Positions 1-6,175 of a stretch of 64,000 nucleotides of DNA are shown here, piece by piece (the stretch's first letter is position 1; every line of letters begins with the position of its first letter). The DNA lies in assembly GCF_900090225.1 (NCBI RefSeq), contig NZ_FMHY01000002.1, forward strand, positions 6,386,001 to 6,450,000, written 5' to 3'. Made by a program: the position numbers and the translations under genes. Below the pieces are notes generated by a model that saw only the letters and a list, made by a program, of their open reading frames with translations, was not told where the DNA came from and searched no databases. The DNA comes from Micromonospora eburnea (GTDB lineage: Bacteria > Actinomycetota > Actinomycetes > Mycobacteriales > Micromonosporaceae).

Positions 1-496
1 GGTGCTGGACGTAGTGGTCGGCACCGTCGAGCAGGTCGTGCACCCGGCCCACGCCGGCGCCGACCGGGCGATCCCAGGCGGTGGTGGCGTTCGCCTCGAC
101 GGCCGCCTCGATCCGCAGCTCGATCTCGTCGGGCAGCTTGTGCCCGCCGGCGGCGAAGAGCTTGATCCCGTTGTCCGGCATCGGGTTGTGCGAGGCGGAG
201 AGCATGACGCCCAGGTCGGCCTTGGCCTCGGCGGTGAGGAACGCCACCGCGGGCGTGGGCAACACGCCGACCCGAACCACGTTGGCGCCGGCGCTGGTGA
301 GCCCGGCCACCACGGCGGCCTCCAGCATCTCGCCACTGGCCCGGGTGTCCCGACCGACCACGGCGAGCGGCGGATGGCTCTTGTCCGTCTCGGCCAGCGT
401 GTGGGCGGCGGCGACCGCCACCGCGAGCGCCAACTCCGGGGTGAGATCCGCGTTCGCGCGCCCGCGTACGCCGTCCGTGCCGAACAACCGGCCCAT
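1..496 (-). CDS. glmM: Phosphoglucosamine mutase (partial, 3' end outside window)
   Basis: This enzyme interconverts glucosamine-6-phosphate and glucosamine-1-phosphate on the way to UDP-GlcNAc and peptidoglycan. About 165 N-terminal residues are visible. The protein opens with MGRLFGTDGVRGRAN, and the active-site loop LSASHNPMPDNG places the phosphorylated serine at residue 102, the usual GlmM position. The ATG at 496 follows a GGAGG box at about 9 bases. The gene lies downstream of rplM-rpsI, a common actinomycete order. A hairpin at 541-584 separates it from rpsI, so it may have its own promoter or depend on read-through. The gene is cut by the window edge, not visibly damaged. Confidence 0.96.
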   Translation of the reverse strand, partial: MGRLFGTDGVRGRANADLTPELALAVAVAAAHTLAETDKSHPPLAVVGRDTRASGEMLEAAVVAGLTSAGANVVRVGVLPTPAVAFLTAEAKADLGVMLSASHNPMPDNGIKLFAAGGHKLPDEIELRIEAAVEANATTAWDRPVGAGVGRVHDLLDGADHYVQH

Positions 497-540
497 ACCC
501 GCCAACCTCCGATGGAAGTGCCGTTGAGAGAGAAAGCGAA

Positions 541-584
541 ACGGCCGGGCCCGCCTCCCTGGATAGAGAGGCAGACCCGGCCGT
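541..584 (-). terminator. Hairpin after rpsI, probable terminator or attenuator
   Basis: On the minus strand, about 20 bases after the rpsI stop, ACGGCCGGG and CCCGGCCGT form the base of a stem that continues through TCTGCCTC/GGAGGCGG with two G-U wobbles. A T-rich stretch (TTTCGCTTTCTC) follows. It fits an intrinsic terminator or attenuator between rpsI and glmM. Confidence 0.65.
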
Positions 585-606
585 CAGAAGTACAAGGTGC
601 TGATGA

Positions 607-1071
607 TCAGCGCTTCGAGTACTGGGGAGCCTTACGGGCCTTCTTGAGACCGTACTTCTTGCTCTCCTTGACCCGGGCGTCACGGGTCAGGAAGCCGGCC
701 TTCTTCAGGGCCGGGCGGTCGTCCGGCTCGCTCACGATCAGCGCCCGGGCGATGGCGAGGCGCAGCGCGCCGGCCTGGCCGGTGGTGCCGCCGCCACGGA
801 GGTTGGCGATCACGTCGAACGCCTCGGCCTTCTCGGCGGTCACCAGCGGGTCCTTGATGAGCTGCTGGTGCACCTTGCTCGGGAAGTAGGCCTCGAGGTC
901 GCGGCCGTTGCAGGTGATCTTGCCGCTGCCGGGGACGATGCGGACCCGGACGATGGCCTCCTTGCGCCGACCCACGGTCTGGATCGGGCGGTCGCCACGA
1001 GGCGCGCGGGCGACGGGCGCCGGCGCCTCGGTGGCCTCGGGGGCAACCTCGGTGACGGTGATGTCGGTCAT
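607..1071 (-). CDS. rpsI: 30S ribosomal protein S9
   Basis: S9 is a 30S head protein whose C-terminal tail reaches the P-site tRNA. The 154-residue product has the family core (TVGRRKEAIVRVRIVPGSG, then LRGGGTTGQAGALRLAIARAL) and the conserved Lys/Arg-rich end with a terminal KR. An acidic, Ala/Pro-rich N-terminal extension of about 30 residues is normal in actinomycetes. The ATG at 1071 follows GAAGGA; an upstream GTG at 1095 would overlap rplM and lacks a ribosome binding site. It is co-transcribed with rplM, 20 bases upstream. Confidence 0.97.
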   Translation of the reverse strand: MTDITVTEVAPEATEAPAPVARAPRGDRPIQTVGRRKEAIVRVRIVPGSGKITCNGRDLEAYFPSKVHQQLIKDPLVTAEKAEAFDVIANLRGGGTTGQAGALRLAIARALIVSEPDDRPALKKAGFLTRDARVKESKKYGLKKARKAPQYSKR

Positions 1072-1091
1072 GCTGCTTCCTTCGCCCGCGC

Positions 1092-1535
1092 TCACTGCGC
1101 GATCTGCTTGATCTCGAACGGCACCGGCTGCTGCGCGCCGTGCGGGTGCTCGGCGCCAGCGTAGACCTTCAGCTTCTTGATCAGCTGACGGCCGAGCTTG
1201 TTGTGCGGGAGCATCCCCTTCACGGCCAGCTCCACGGCCCGCTCGGGGCGCTTGGTGAGCAGCTCGTCGTAGCCGACCTGCTTCAGACCACCCGGGTAGC
1301 CGGAGTGGCGGTAGGCGATCTTCTGCTGGCGCTTGTTGCCGGTCAGCGCGACCTTGCCCGCGTTCACGATGACGACAAAGTCGCCCGTGTCGACGTGCGG
1401 CGCGAAAGTCGGCTTGTGCTTGCCACGCAGCAGCGTGGCGGCGTGGGTCGCCAGGCGGCCCAGCACGACATCAGAGGCGTCGATGACGTGCCACTGACGC
1501 TCGATCTCACCCGGCTTCGGGCTGTACGTACGCAC
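1092..1535 (-). CDS. rplM: 50S ribosomal protein L13
   Basis: L13 is an early-assembly 50S protein. The 147-residue product begins VRTYSPKPGEIERQWHVIDA (GTG start), the actinobacterial L13 N-terminus, and contains the conserved VLGRLAT, HVDTGDFVVIVNA and HSGYPGGLK segments. A reading frame 35 codons longer exists, but the GTG at 1535 matches the family start and follows AAGG. It is the first gene of the rplM-rpsI pair. Confidence 0.96.
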   Translation of the reverse strand: MRTYSPKPGEIERQWHVIDASDVVLGRLATHAATLLRGKHKPTFAPHVDTGDFVVIVNAGKVALTGNKRQQKIAYRHSGYPGGLKQVGYDELLTKRPERAVELAVKGMLPHNKLGRQLIKKLKVYAGAEHPHGAQQPVPFEIKQIAQ

Positions 1536-1861
1536 AGGTCTACCTTGTCTCGTCGTCGGTCTGGGGTCGCGCGCCGAGGTGACCAGGGCTTCCCAGTCGA
1601 ACCAGCGCGCACGAACGACCAAGCGTACCTGATGCGGCACGCCTCTGAATGTCGTACAACAGCAGGCAACGATACCCGGCCGCCCGGTGGCAGGTCAAAA
1701 CGGGGTGCCATCCCGCATGGCCAGCGATTTCGGCATGGCAGAGGTCACACGCGCGGACAGCTTACGCGGCCTCGACGCGCGGGCGGCCGGCGCGGTGCCC
1801 GCCGCGCGTCGAGGCGGAAACGGAGCACGGCACGGCCCCGCGGAACCGGTGGGTGAGCCGC
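1536..1861. other. Intergenic region upstream of rplM
   Basis: No gene was found in this 326-base stretch. It holds the inverted repeat at 1769-1815, and the rplM promoter should lie between that repeat and 1535. A minus-strand TACGCT at 1622-1627 could be a -10 box, but I see no good -35 partner. Confidence 0.5.
1769..1815 (-). terminator. Inverted repeat after the toxin gene, probable terminator
   Basis: GCCTCGACGCGCGG (1769-1782) and its exact complement at 1802-1815 form a 14-bp stem around a 19-base GC-rich loop. It lies about 47 bases beyond the toxin stop and upstream of rplM, so it probably insulates the r-protein genes from the toxin/antitoxin unit. Confidence 0.5.
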
Positions 1862-2155
1862 TCAGAGCTCCTGGAGGATGCGCAGCGCCCGGCCCACCCG
1901 CTGCATGGTCTCGGTGTCGGCGACGTCCACGCACTCGGTGAACCACTTCTTCATCGGCGAGGAGAGCCGGTCGGGCATCACCACGTACTCGCCCATCGAC
2001 ACGGCGAGGGGCGAGTCCCGCAACAGTGATTCCTCGACCACCTCGGCCACGATCACGATCGGCACGTCTGTGGAGTTGTAGACGTCGGAGCTGATGACGA
2101 GCCCCAGGCGTTCCCGAGCGCCGGCGATGCGCCAGATCTCTCCCCTACGCAGCAC
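1862..2155 (-). CDS. PemK/MazF-family toxin-like protein
   Basis: The product is about 97 residues. The opening VLRRGEIWRIAG, followed by LGLVISSDVYN and PIVIVAEVV, resembles the SH3-like barrel of MazF/PemK endoribonuclease toxins, which cleave mRNA. The GTG at 2155 was chosen because it gives the usual family start and lies 11 bases inside the upstream antitoxin gene. A GTG at 2167 is an alternative, and longer versions read GC-rich filler. The coupled overlap supports a toxin/antitoxin pair. Activity cannot be judged from sequence; the basic residue of the RGEIW motif is intact. Confidence 0.8.
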   Translation of the reverse strand: MLRRGEIWRIAGARERLGLVISSDVYNSTDVPIVIVAEVVEESLLRDSPLAVSMGEYVVMPDRLSSPMKKWFTECVDVADTETMQRVGRALRILQEL

Positions 2156-2405
2156 GCGGTCGCCCACCGCCGAAGAGGGCGTCGTCGACCATCGCGGCCT
2201 CCTGGGCGTCGGCCAGGGCGGCGGCCTCCAGGTCGAGGCCGGCACGGCTGACGGCGGCGGCGTGCGCGGTGAAGACCTCGCGCAGCGCCTTCTCCCGCGC
2301 GGCCTGGTCCATCCAGGCGGAGAGGGACAGCCCCTCCCGCTTCGCGAACCGGCGCGCCTCTTCGATCGTCTCGTCGGAGAACGACAACGTCACCTTGGCG
2401 GTCAT
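2145..2405 (-). CDS. Antitoxin-like protein of the toxin pair
   Basis: The 86-residue product starts MTAKVTLSFSDETIEEARRF, which fits a ribbon-helix-helix type DNA-binding N-terminus, followed by an Ala/Glu-rich C-terminal part that could wrap the toxin. It lies immediately upstream of the MazF-like gene and overlaps it. The ATG at 2405 lacks a strong ribosome binding site; a GTG at 2435 is in frame but would lie inside the candidate operator. The role is inferred mainly from pairing and size. Confidence 0.72.
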   Translation of the reverse strand: MTAKVTLSFSDETIEEARRFAKREGLSLSAWMDQAAREKALREVFTAHAAAVSRAGLDLEAAALADAQEAAMVDDALFGGGRPRAA

Positions 2406-2421
2406 GCCGGACAGACTACCC

Positions 2422-2439
2422 ACTGGTATGACCACCAGT
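2422..2439. promoter_or_regulatory. Candidate operator of the toxin/antitoxin pair
   Basis: ACTGGT-ATGACC-ACCAGT is a perfect 6-bp inverted repeat starting 16 bases upstream of the antitoxin ATG. Antitoxins of this type usually repress their own operon by binding such a palindrome. The repeat is seen directly; its use is inferred. Confidence 0.5.
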
Positions 2440-2494
2440 CATCCCCCATCGCGCCGTTCGGCGAACCGGACAGCCGGGGCCCGGCCGCCCGCCC

Positions 2495-3190
2495 TCAGCC
2501 ACGACGGCCGCCGAAGACGGCGAAGCGCCACTCCTTGAAGAAGCAGTCGACGTCGACCAGACCGGCCTCGGTGAGCCAGCGGCACTGGTCGGCGACCGTC
2601 GCCGGCCGGTCGTGCCGCATCCGCTCCCGGGCGGCCGCGATCTCCTCGGCATCCGAACCCAGCTCGGTGATCCGGGCCGTCCAGACCTCGTCGTAGCGCC
2701 GGTCCAGTGCCGGGGTCGGCCCGGCCACCTGCTCGGCGTTGACGAACACCCCGTCGGGCGCCAGCGCCTCGGCCGCCCGCCGGTAGAGGGTGCGCTTGCC
2801 CGCGTCGGGCAGGTGGTGGATGGCCAGGGCGGAGACCACCGCGTCGTACCGGCCGGCGGGCAGCGGGTCGGCCAGGTCGGCGAGGACCGTGCGGTGCGGG
2901 ACACCCCGGGCGGCCAGGTGGCCGGTGGCCACGGCGAGCATGCCCGGCGCGGCGTCGACCAGGGTCAGCCGGACCCCCGGGACGGCCGCGGCCAGCAGCA
3001 GGGAGAGCAGGCCGGTGCCCGCCCCCAGGTCCAGCACCTCAGGGGTACGCCCCGACGCCAGCGCCGCCCGCAGCGGCGGCGCTGCCACCTCGATCGCCGA
3101 GCCGTAGAACGCGTCGAAGCAGGGCACCAGGCGGCGCCGAGCCTCGTCGTAGCTCCCCGCCACCGCGTCGAACGCGTCCGCCACGCTCAT
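2495..3190 (-). CDS. Class I SAM-dependent methyltransferase
   Basis: The 231-residue protein has a Rossmann methyltransferase fold. Motif I is VLDLGAGTG at about residues 52-60, an acidic residue ends the second strand (LTLVDAAPGML), and the post-motif SALAIHHLPD and a later aromatic-rich end (FFKEWRFAVFGG) are typical of the UbiE/SmtA-like group. The substrate is unknown. The ATG at 3190 follows GGGAGG. A 7-bp inverted repeat lies 18 bases upstream, so a local repressor may control it. No partner gene is adjacent on the same strand. Confidence 0.85.
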   Translation of the reverse strand: MSVADAFDAVAGSYDEARRRLVPCFDAFYGSAIEVAAPPLRAALASGRTPEVLDLGAGTGLLSLLLAAAVPGVRLTLVDAAPGMLAVATGHLAARGVPHRTVLADLADPLPAGRYDAVVSALAIHHLPDAGKRTLYRRAAEALAPDGVFVNAEQVAGPTPALDRRYDEVWTARITELGSDAEEIAAARERMRHDRPATVADQCRWLTEAGLVDVDCFFKEWRFAVFGGRRG

Positions 3191-3207
3191 CGCGCCTCCC
3201 GGTATTC

Positions 3208-3228
3208 AGGATTTCTGTCTCAAATCCT
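3208..3228. promoter_or_regulatory. Inverted repeat upstream of the methyltransferase
   Basis: AGGATTT-CTGTCTC-AAATCCT is a perfect 7-bp inverted repeat in an unusually AT-rich patch directly upstream of the methyltransferase start. It looks like a repressor operator. No regulator gene remains intact nearby, although the HemD-type DNA-binding remnant begins about 40 bases away. Confidence 0.45.
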
Positions 3229-3270
3229 AAACCACCGGCGCGGTCACGCCGAGCCGCTGATCCGGCACGG

Positions 3271-3640
3271 GTGCCGGTGAGCGCGCCGAGCCGGGCGCGG
3301 CTCGGCGCGCTGGTCCGGACGATCGTCGACGAACTGCCCTGCCGCACGGTCACGGTGAAGGCGGGTGGGCACCTGCTGACGCTGCGAAGGACACGCGGCG
3401 GTGGTCGACGGGGAGCTGCCGCCGCCCGCCCAGGCACCGATGGCGGTGCTGCGGGCGCTTGCCGCGTCGCCCGGCAAGGTGCTGTCCCGCGCCGTGCTGC
3501 TGCGTACCCTGCCCGGGGGCGCGGACGAGCACGCGGTCGAGATGGCGGTCGCCCGGCTGCGGGCCCCGCGGTTGGCGCAGACCGTGGTCAGGCGCGGCTA
3601 CCACCTCCGTGTGGATCGACCTCGCCCACGCGGGACCTGA
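3271..3640 (+). pseudogene. Remnant of the DNA-binding domain of a HemD-type regulator
   Basis: Two overlapping frames together read as the C-terminal winged-helix part of a uroporphyrinogen-III synthase/transcriptional regulator fusion. Frame 1 gives RARLGALVRTIVDELPCR and AGGHLLTLR. Frame 2 then gives GHAAVVDGELPPP, APMAVLRALAASPGKVLSR and DEHAVEMAVARLRAPRL, ending in RRGYHLRVD. Removing one A at 3387-3388 joins them cleanly. The catalytic HemD domain normally upstream is absent. This is a decayed fragment, or a frameshifted and truncated gene; it is unlikely to make a working protein. Confidence 0.7.
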
Positions 3641-3652
3641 GCGCCGGAGCGC

Positions 3653-4276
3653 TCAGCCGACCGAGGCCGGGTAGCCGCGCTCGTGCTCGGCCTGGAGACG
3701 GAGCATGGCGTGCTCGACGACGGTCACCAGCACCTGCTTGACCGACTCGCGGTTCCGGGCGTCGCACCACACCATCGGCACGTCCGGCGAGATCGCCAAC
3801 GACTCGCGGACCTCCTCCGCCTCGTACAGCGGGGCGCCGTCGAACCGGTTCAGCGCCACCACGTACGGCAGCTTGCGGTTCTCGAAGTAGTCGAGCGGGG
3901 CGAACGCGTCGGTGATCCGGCGGGTGTCCACCAGCACGGCCGCGCCCACCGCGCCCCTGATGATCTCGTCCCACATGAACCAGAAGCGGGTCTGGCCCGG
4001 CGTGCCGAACAGGTAGAGGATCAGGTCCTGGGCCATGGTGATCCGGCCGAAGTCCATGGCGACCGTGGTGGTCTCCTTGCCGGGCACCTTCGACGGGTCG
4101 TCGATGCCCACGCCGGCCGCGGTCATCAGCGCCTCGGTGGTCAGCGGAGTGATCTCGGAGATCGCACCGACCAGGGTGGTTTTACCCACCCCGAAGCCAC
4201 CCGCGACCACGATCTTCGCGGAGATGATCTCCCGGCTGCGGCTCGCCCCCGCGGGGTCATAGTTCGCGAAGTCCAC
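3653..4276 (-). CDS. Conservon small GTPase (CvnD-type)
   Basis: The 207-residue Ras-like GTPase has Walker A GGFGVGKTT at about residues 26-34, a TTVAMDFG switch segment, the G3 region LFGTPGQTRFWFMW and NRFD as the NKxD equivalent. It belongs to the COG2229 group that forms the last member of actinomycete conservons. With the kinase, roadblock and DUF742 proteins it is thought to build a membrane-associated signalling complex resembling a eukaryotic G-protein system. It overlaps the DUF742 gene by 20 bases. Confidence 0.93.
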   Translation of the reverse strand: MDFANYDPAGASRSREIISAKIVVAGGFGVGKTTLVGAISEITPLTTEALMTAAGVGIDDPSKVPGKETTTVAMDFGRITMAQDLILYLFGTPGQTRFWFMWDEIIRGAVGAAVLVDTRRITDAFAPLDYFENRKLPYVVALNRFDGAPLYEAEEVRESLAISPDVPMVWCDARNRESVKQVLVTVVEHAMLRLQAEHERGYPASVG

Positions 4277-4619
4277 TTAGCACCCTTCCAAGCAGGTTCA
4301 TCCGCTCCTGGAATCCCGTCGCGGGAGCGGCAGTGTGTAGCGTCAGCAGGCCCTCGGCCACCATGTCGGCGACCAGCACCCGGGTGACACCCAGCGGCAT
4401 CCGGGTATACGCGGCGATTTCCGCCAGCGACTGCGCCCGGCCCTCACAGACCGTGGCAATGCGGTACTTGTCGTGCCCGGCGAACCGTGCTTCGGCCGAC
4501 TGGGTGAAAGTGCACGACAGCACCGCCTCGAGCGCGATGTTCTGCAACGGCTCGGTGCGGCCACGGGTGACCGCATACGGTCGCACCAGCGCCCCACGCG
4601 GATCCCGCCGTGGTTCCAT
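4257..4619 (-). CDS. DUF742 protein of the conservon (CvnC-type)
   Basis: The 120-residue protein is a DUF742 member: VRPYAVTRGRTEP near the N-terminus, then a helix-turn-helix-like section (QSLAEIAAYTRMPLGVTRVLVADMVAEGLL) and a short C-terminal tail. DUF742 proteins accompany the roadblock and GTPase proteins in conservons and probably act as adaptors. The ATG at 4619 is 69 bases after the roadblock gene, and its 3' end overlaps the GTPase gene. Confidence 0.92.
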   Translation of the reverse strand: MEPRRDPRGALVRPYAVTRGRTEPLQNIALEAVLSCTFTQSAEARFAGHDKYRIATVCEGRAQSLAEIAAYTRMPLGVTRVLVADMVAEGLLTLHTAAPATGFQERMNLLGRVLSGLREL

Positions 4620-4688
4620 CTCGCGATCACCTCCCCTTCCGTACGGAGCCGGGCCGGCTCCGGGTCACCACTTCACTTCCCACCGACA

Positions 4689-5096
4689 TCAGGACCGGAC
4701 GGCGTCCCTGGGCAGTGGAACCAGGGCCTGGCCGACCCGTTCCACCAGCAGCGCCATCTCGTAACCCACCTGTCCCACGTCGCAGCTACGGGCGGCCAGC
4801 ACCGCCATCGACGAGCCGTCGCTGATGGACATGAGGAACAGGTATCCGCTGTCCATCTCGATGACCGTCTGGAGCACCCCGCCGGCGCTGAACATCCGTG
4901 CGGCGCCCTCGGTCAGGCTCACCACGCCCGAGGTGATCGCGGCGAGCTGGTCGGCCCGGTCCGCCGGCAGGTCCCGGGAGGAAGCGAGCAGCAGCCCGTC
5001 CGCGGACACCGCCACCACGTGGGCGATGCCCGCCACGCTGTCGGCGAAGTTGGTGAGCAGCCAACCCATGTCCTGCATGGCCGCTGGCCTGTTCAT
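4689..5096 (-). CDS. Roadblock/LC7 protein of the conservon (CvnB-type)
   Basis: The 135-residue protein is a Roadblock/LC7 fold: MGWLLTNFADSVAGIAHVVAVSADGLLLASS at the start and SGYLFLMSISDGSSMAVLAA in the middle. Such proteins bind the partner small GTPase and are proposed GTPase regulators. Its ATG overlaps the stop of the upstream kinase tail by four bases (ATGA), so the two are translationally coupled. Confidence 0.93.
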   Translation of the reverse strand: MNRPAAMQDMGWLLTNFADSVAGIAHVVAVSADGLLLASSRDLPADRADQLAAITSGVVSLTEGAARMFSAGGVLQTVIEMDSGYLFLMSISDGSSMAVLAARSCDVGQVGYEMALLVERVGQALVPLPRDAVRS

Positions 5097-6175
5097 CGGT
5101 TCGTCTCCTTGGTCGAGGTGCTGTTGAGGTCCGCGCCGGCCGTCCGGCCCCGCTGCACACCGCGGTGGTAGGCCGACAGCAGGCCGCGTACTTCGTCCGG
5201 GGTGCGCCGGGCCCGGGACCGGCCGCCCTTGGGCTCGATGCCGCCGGGCACGAGCTGGGCCTGCGGAACCCGCTTCGGCAGCCCGGAGCGGGTGGTGCCG
5301 GCGTTGGTGGGCTCCGCGGCCTGGCTGGCCCGCGACCAGCCCTCGTCGGCCGCCGTCCGCCAGGCGTCCGGATCGGTCGCCGCCGGCGGCGGCGACGGAG
5401 GTACGGGGGCGGCCGGGGGCACCGCCGGCGGCGTGTACGGCGGCGGCGTGGTCAGCCCCGACGCCTGCGCACCCGGGGTACGGGTCGGCAGCCGCGGCGG
5501 CGGGGAAGCCGGGGCGACCGGCTGCGAAGCCGAGGCGACCGGCTGGGCCGCGGCGGGCGGCGGCTCCTCGTCGAACTTCGGTCGAGCGAAGATCGTCGTC
5601 TCGTCGTTGCCGTGCGAGCGGAACCAGACCGCCTCCATCTCCCGGAAGATCGGCGCCTCGGCCGGCTGCTCCGGCTGGGCGACCACGGGCGCGGGCGACG
5701 GCGCCGCCGAGACCGGCTGGTACGCGGGCGGGGTCGCCGGCGCGGCCGGAGCAGCCGGCGCGGCCGCCTCAGTGCCCGGACTCCGCCTCGGCAGCGGGTC
5801 GAGCGCGGGGTACGAGACGGTGGGTCCACCGGCCGACCAGCCGGTGCCGGAGACGGGGGTCGACGGCGCGGGCGGGGCCGAGGCCGGCGTCGGCGCGCTC
5901 GGCAGCGCGCCGGTCACCTCGCCCAGCTGTACGGCCGGGCCGGTGTCCCGCGCCTCGGCCTGCCAACGGGCGGGCGGCGGCGTGGCGGTCGTGGCGGAGC
6001 GCCACTGGTCGGTGAGGGTGGCGGTGGTGCCCCGCTCCGCGCCGGCCAGCGGGTCGGTGCCCGAGCCGAGCTGGCTCAGCGGGGCCTGCTCGACGGCGAG
6101 CGGCTGACGTGCCCGAGGCAGCGAGGCCTGGCCCCGGTTGGCCGGCAGCACCACGGCGGAGTTCGGCAGCGTCAC
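5093..6175 (-). CDS. C-terminal tail of the conservon sensor kinase, separated by a frameshift
   Basis: This frame encodes 360 residues, rich in Pro, Ala and Ser, with a basic end (RTPDEVRGLLSAYHRGVQRGR). It opens TLPNSAVVLP, which is the last strand of a histidine kinase ATPase domain and not a natural protein start. The preceding kinase frame stops at 6172, giving a 4-base GTGA overlap here. Restoring one G in the run at 6189-6193 makes the upstream frame read VEGGTVAQVTLPNSAVVLP without a break. If the deletion is real, this part may be made by reinitiation at the GTG; otherwise both pieces are one kinase of about 1000 residues. Confidence 0.75.
   Translation of the reverse strand: MTLPNSAVVLPANRGQASLPRARQPLAVEQAPLSQLGSGTDPLAGAERGTTATLTDQWRSATTATPPPARWQAEARDTGPAVQLGEVTGALPSAPTPASAPPAPSTPVSGTGWSAGGPTVSYPALDPLPRRSPGTEAAAPAAPAAPATPPAYQPVSAAPSPAPVVAQPEQPAEAPIFREMEAVWFRSHGNDETTIFARPKFDEEPPPAAAQPVASASQPVAPASPPPRLPTRTPGAQASGLTTPPPYTPPAVPPAAPVPPSPPPAATDPDAWRTAADEGWSRASQAAEPTNAGTTRSGLPKRVPQAQLVPGGIEPKGGRSRARRTPDEVRGLLSAYHRGVQRGRTAGADLNSTSTKETNR

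Noticed and set aside
1140..1856. 238-codon plus-strand frame across rplM and the gap upstream of it
   Set aside because: Opposite strand to rplM; its translation has no domain and its start has no ribosome site.
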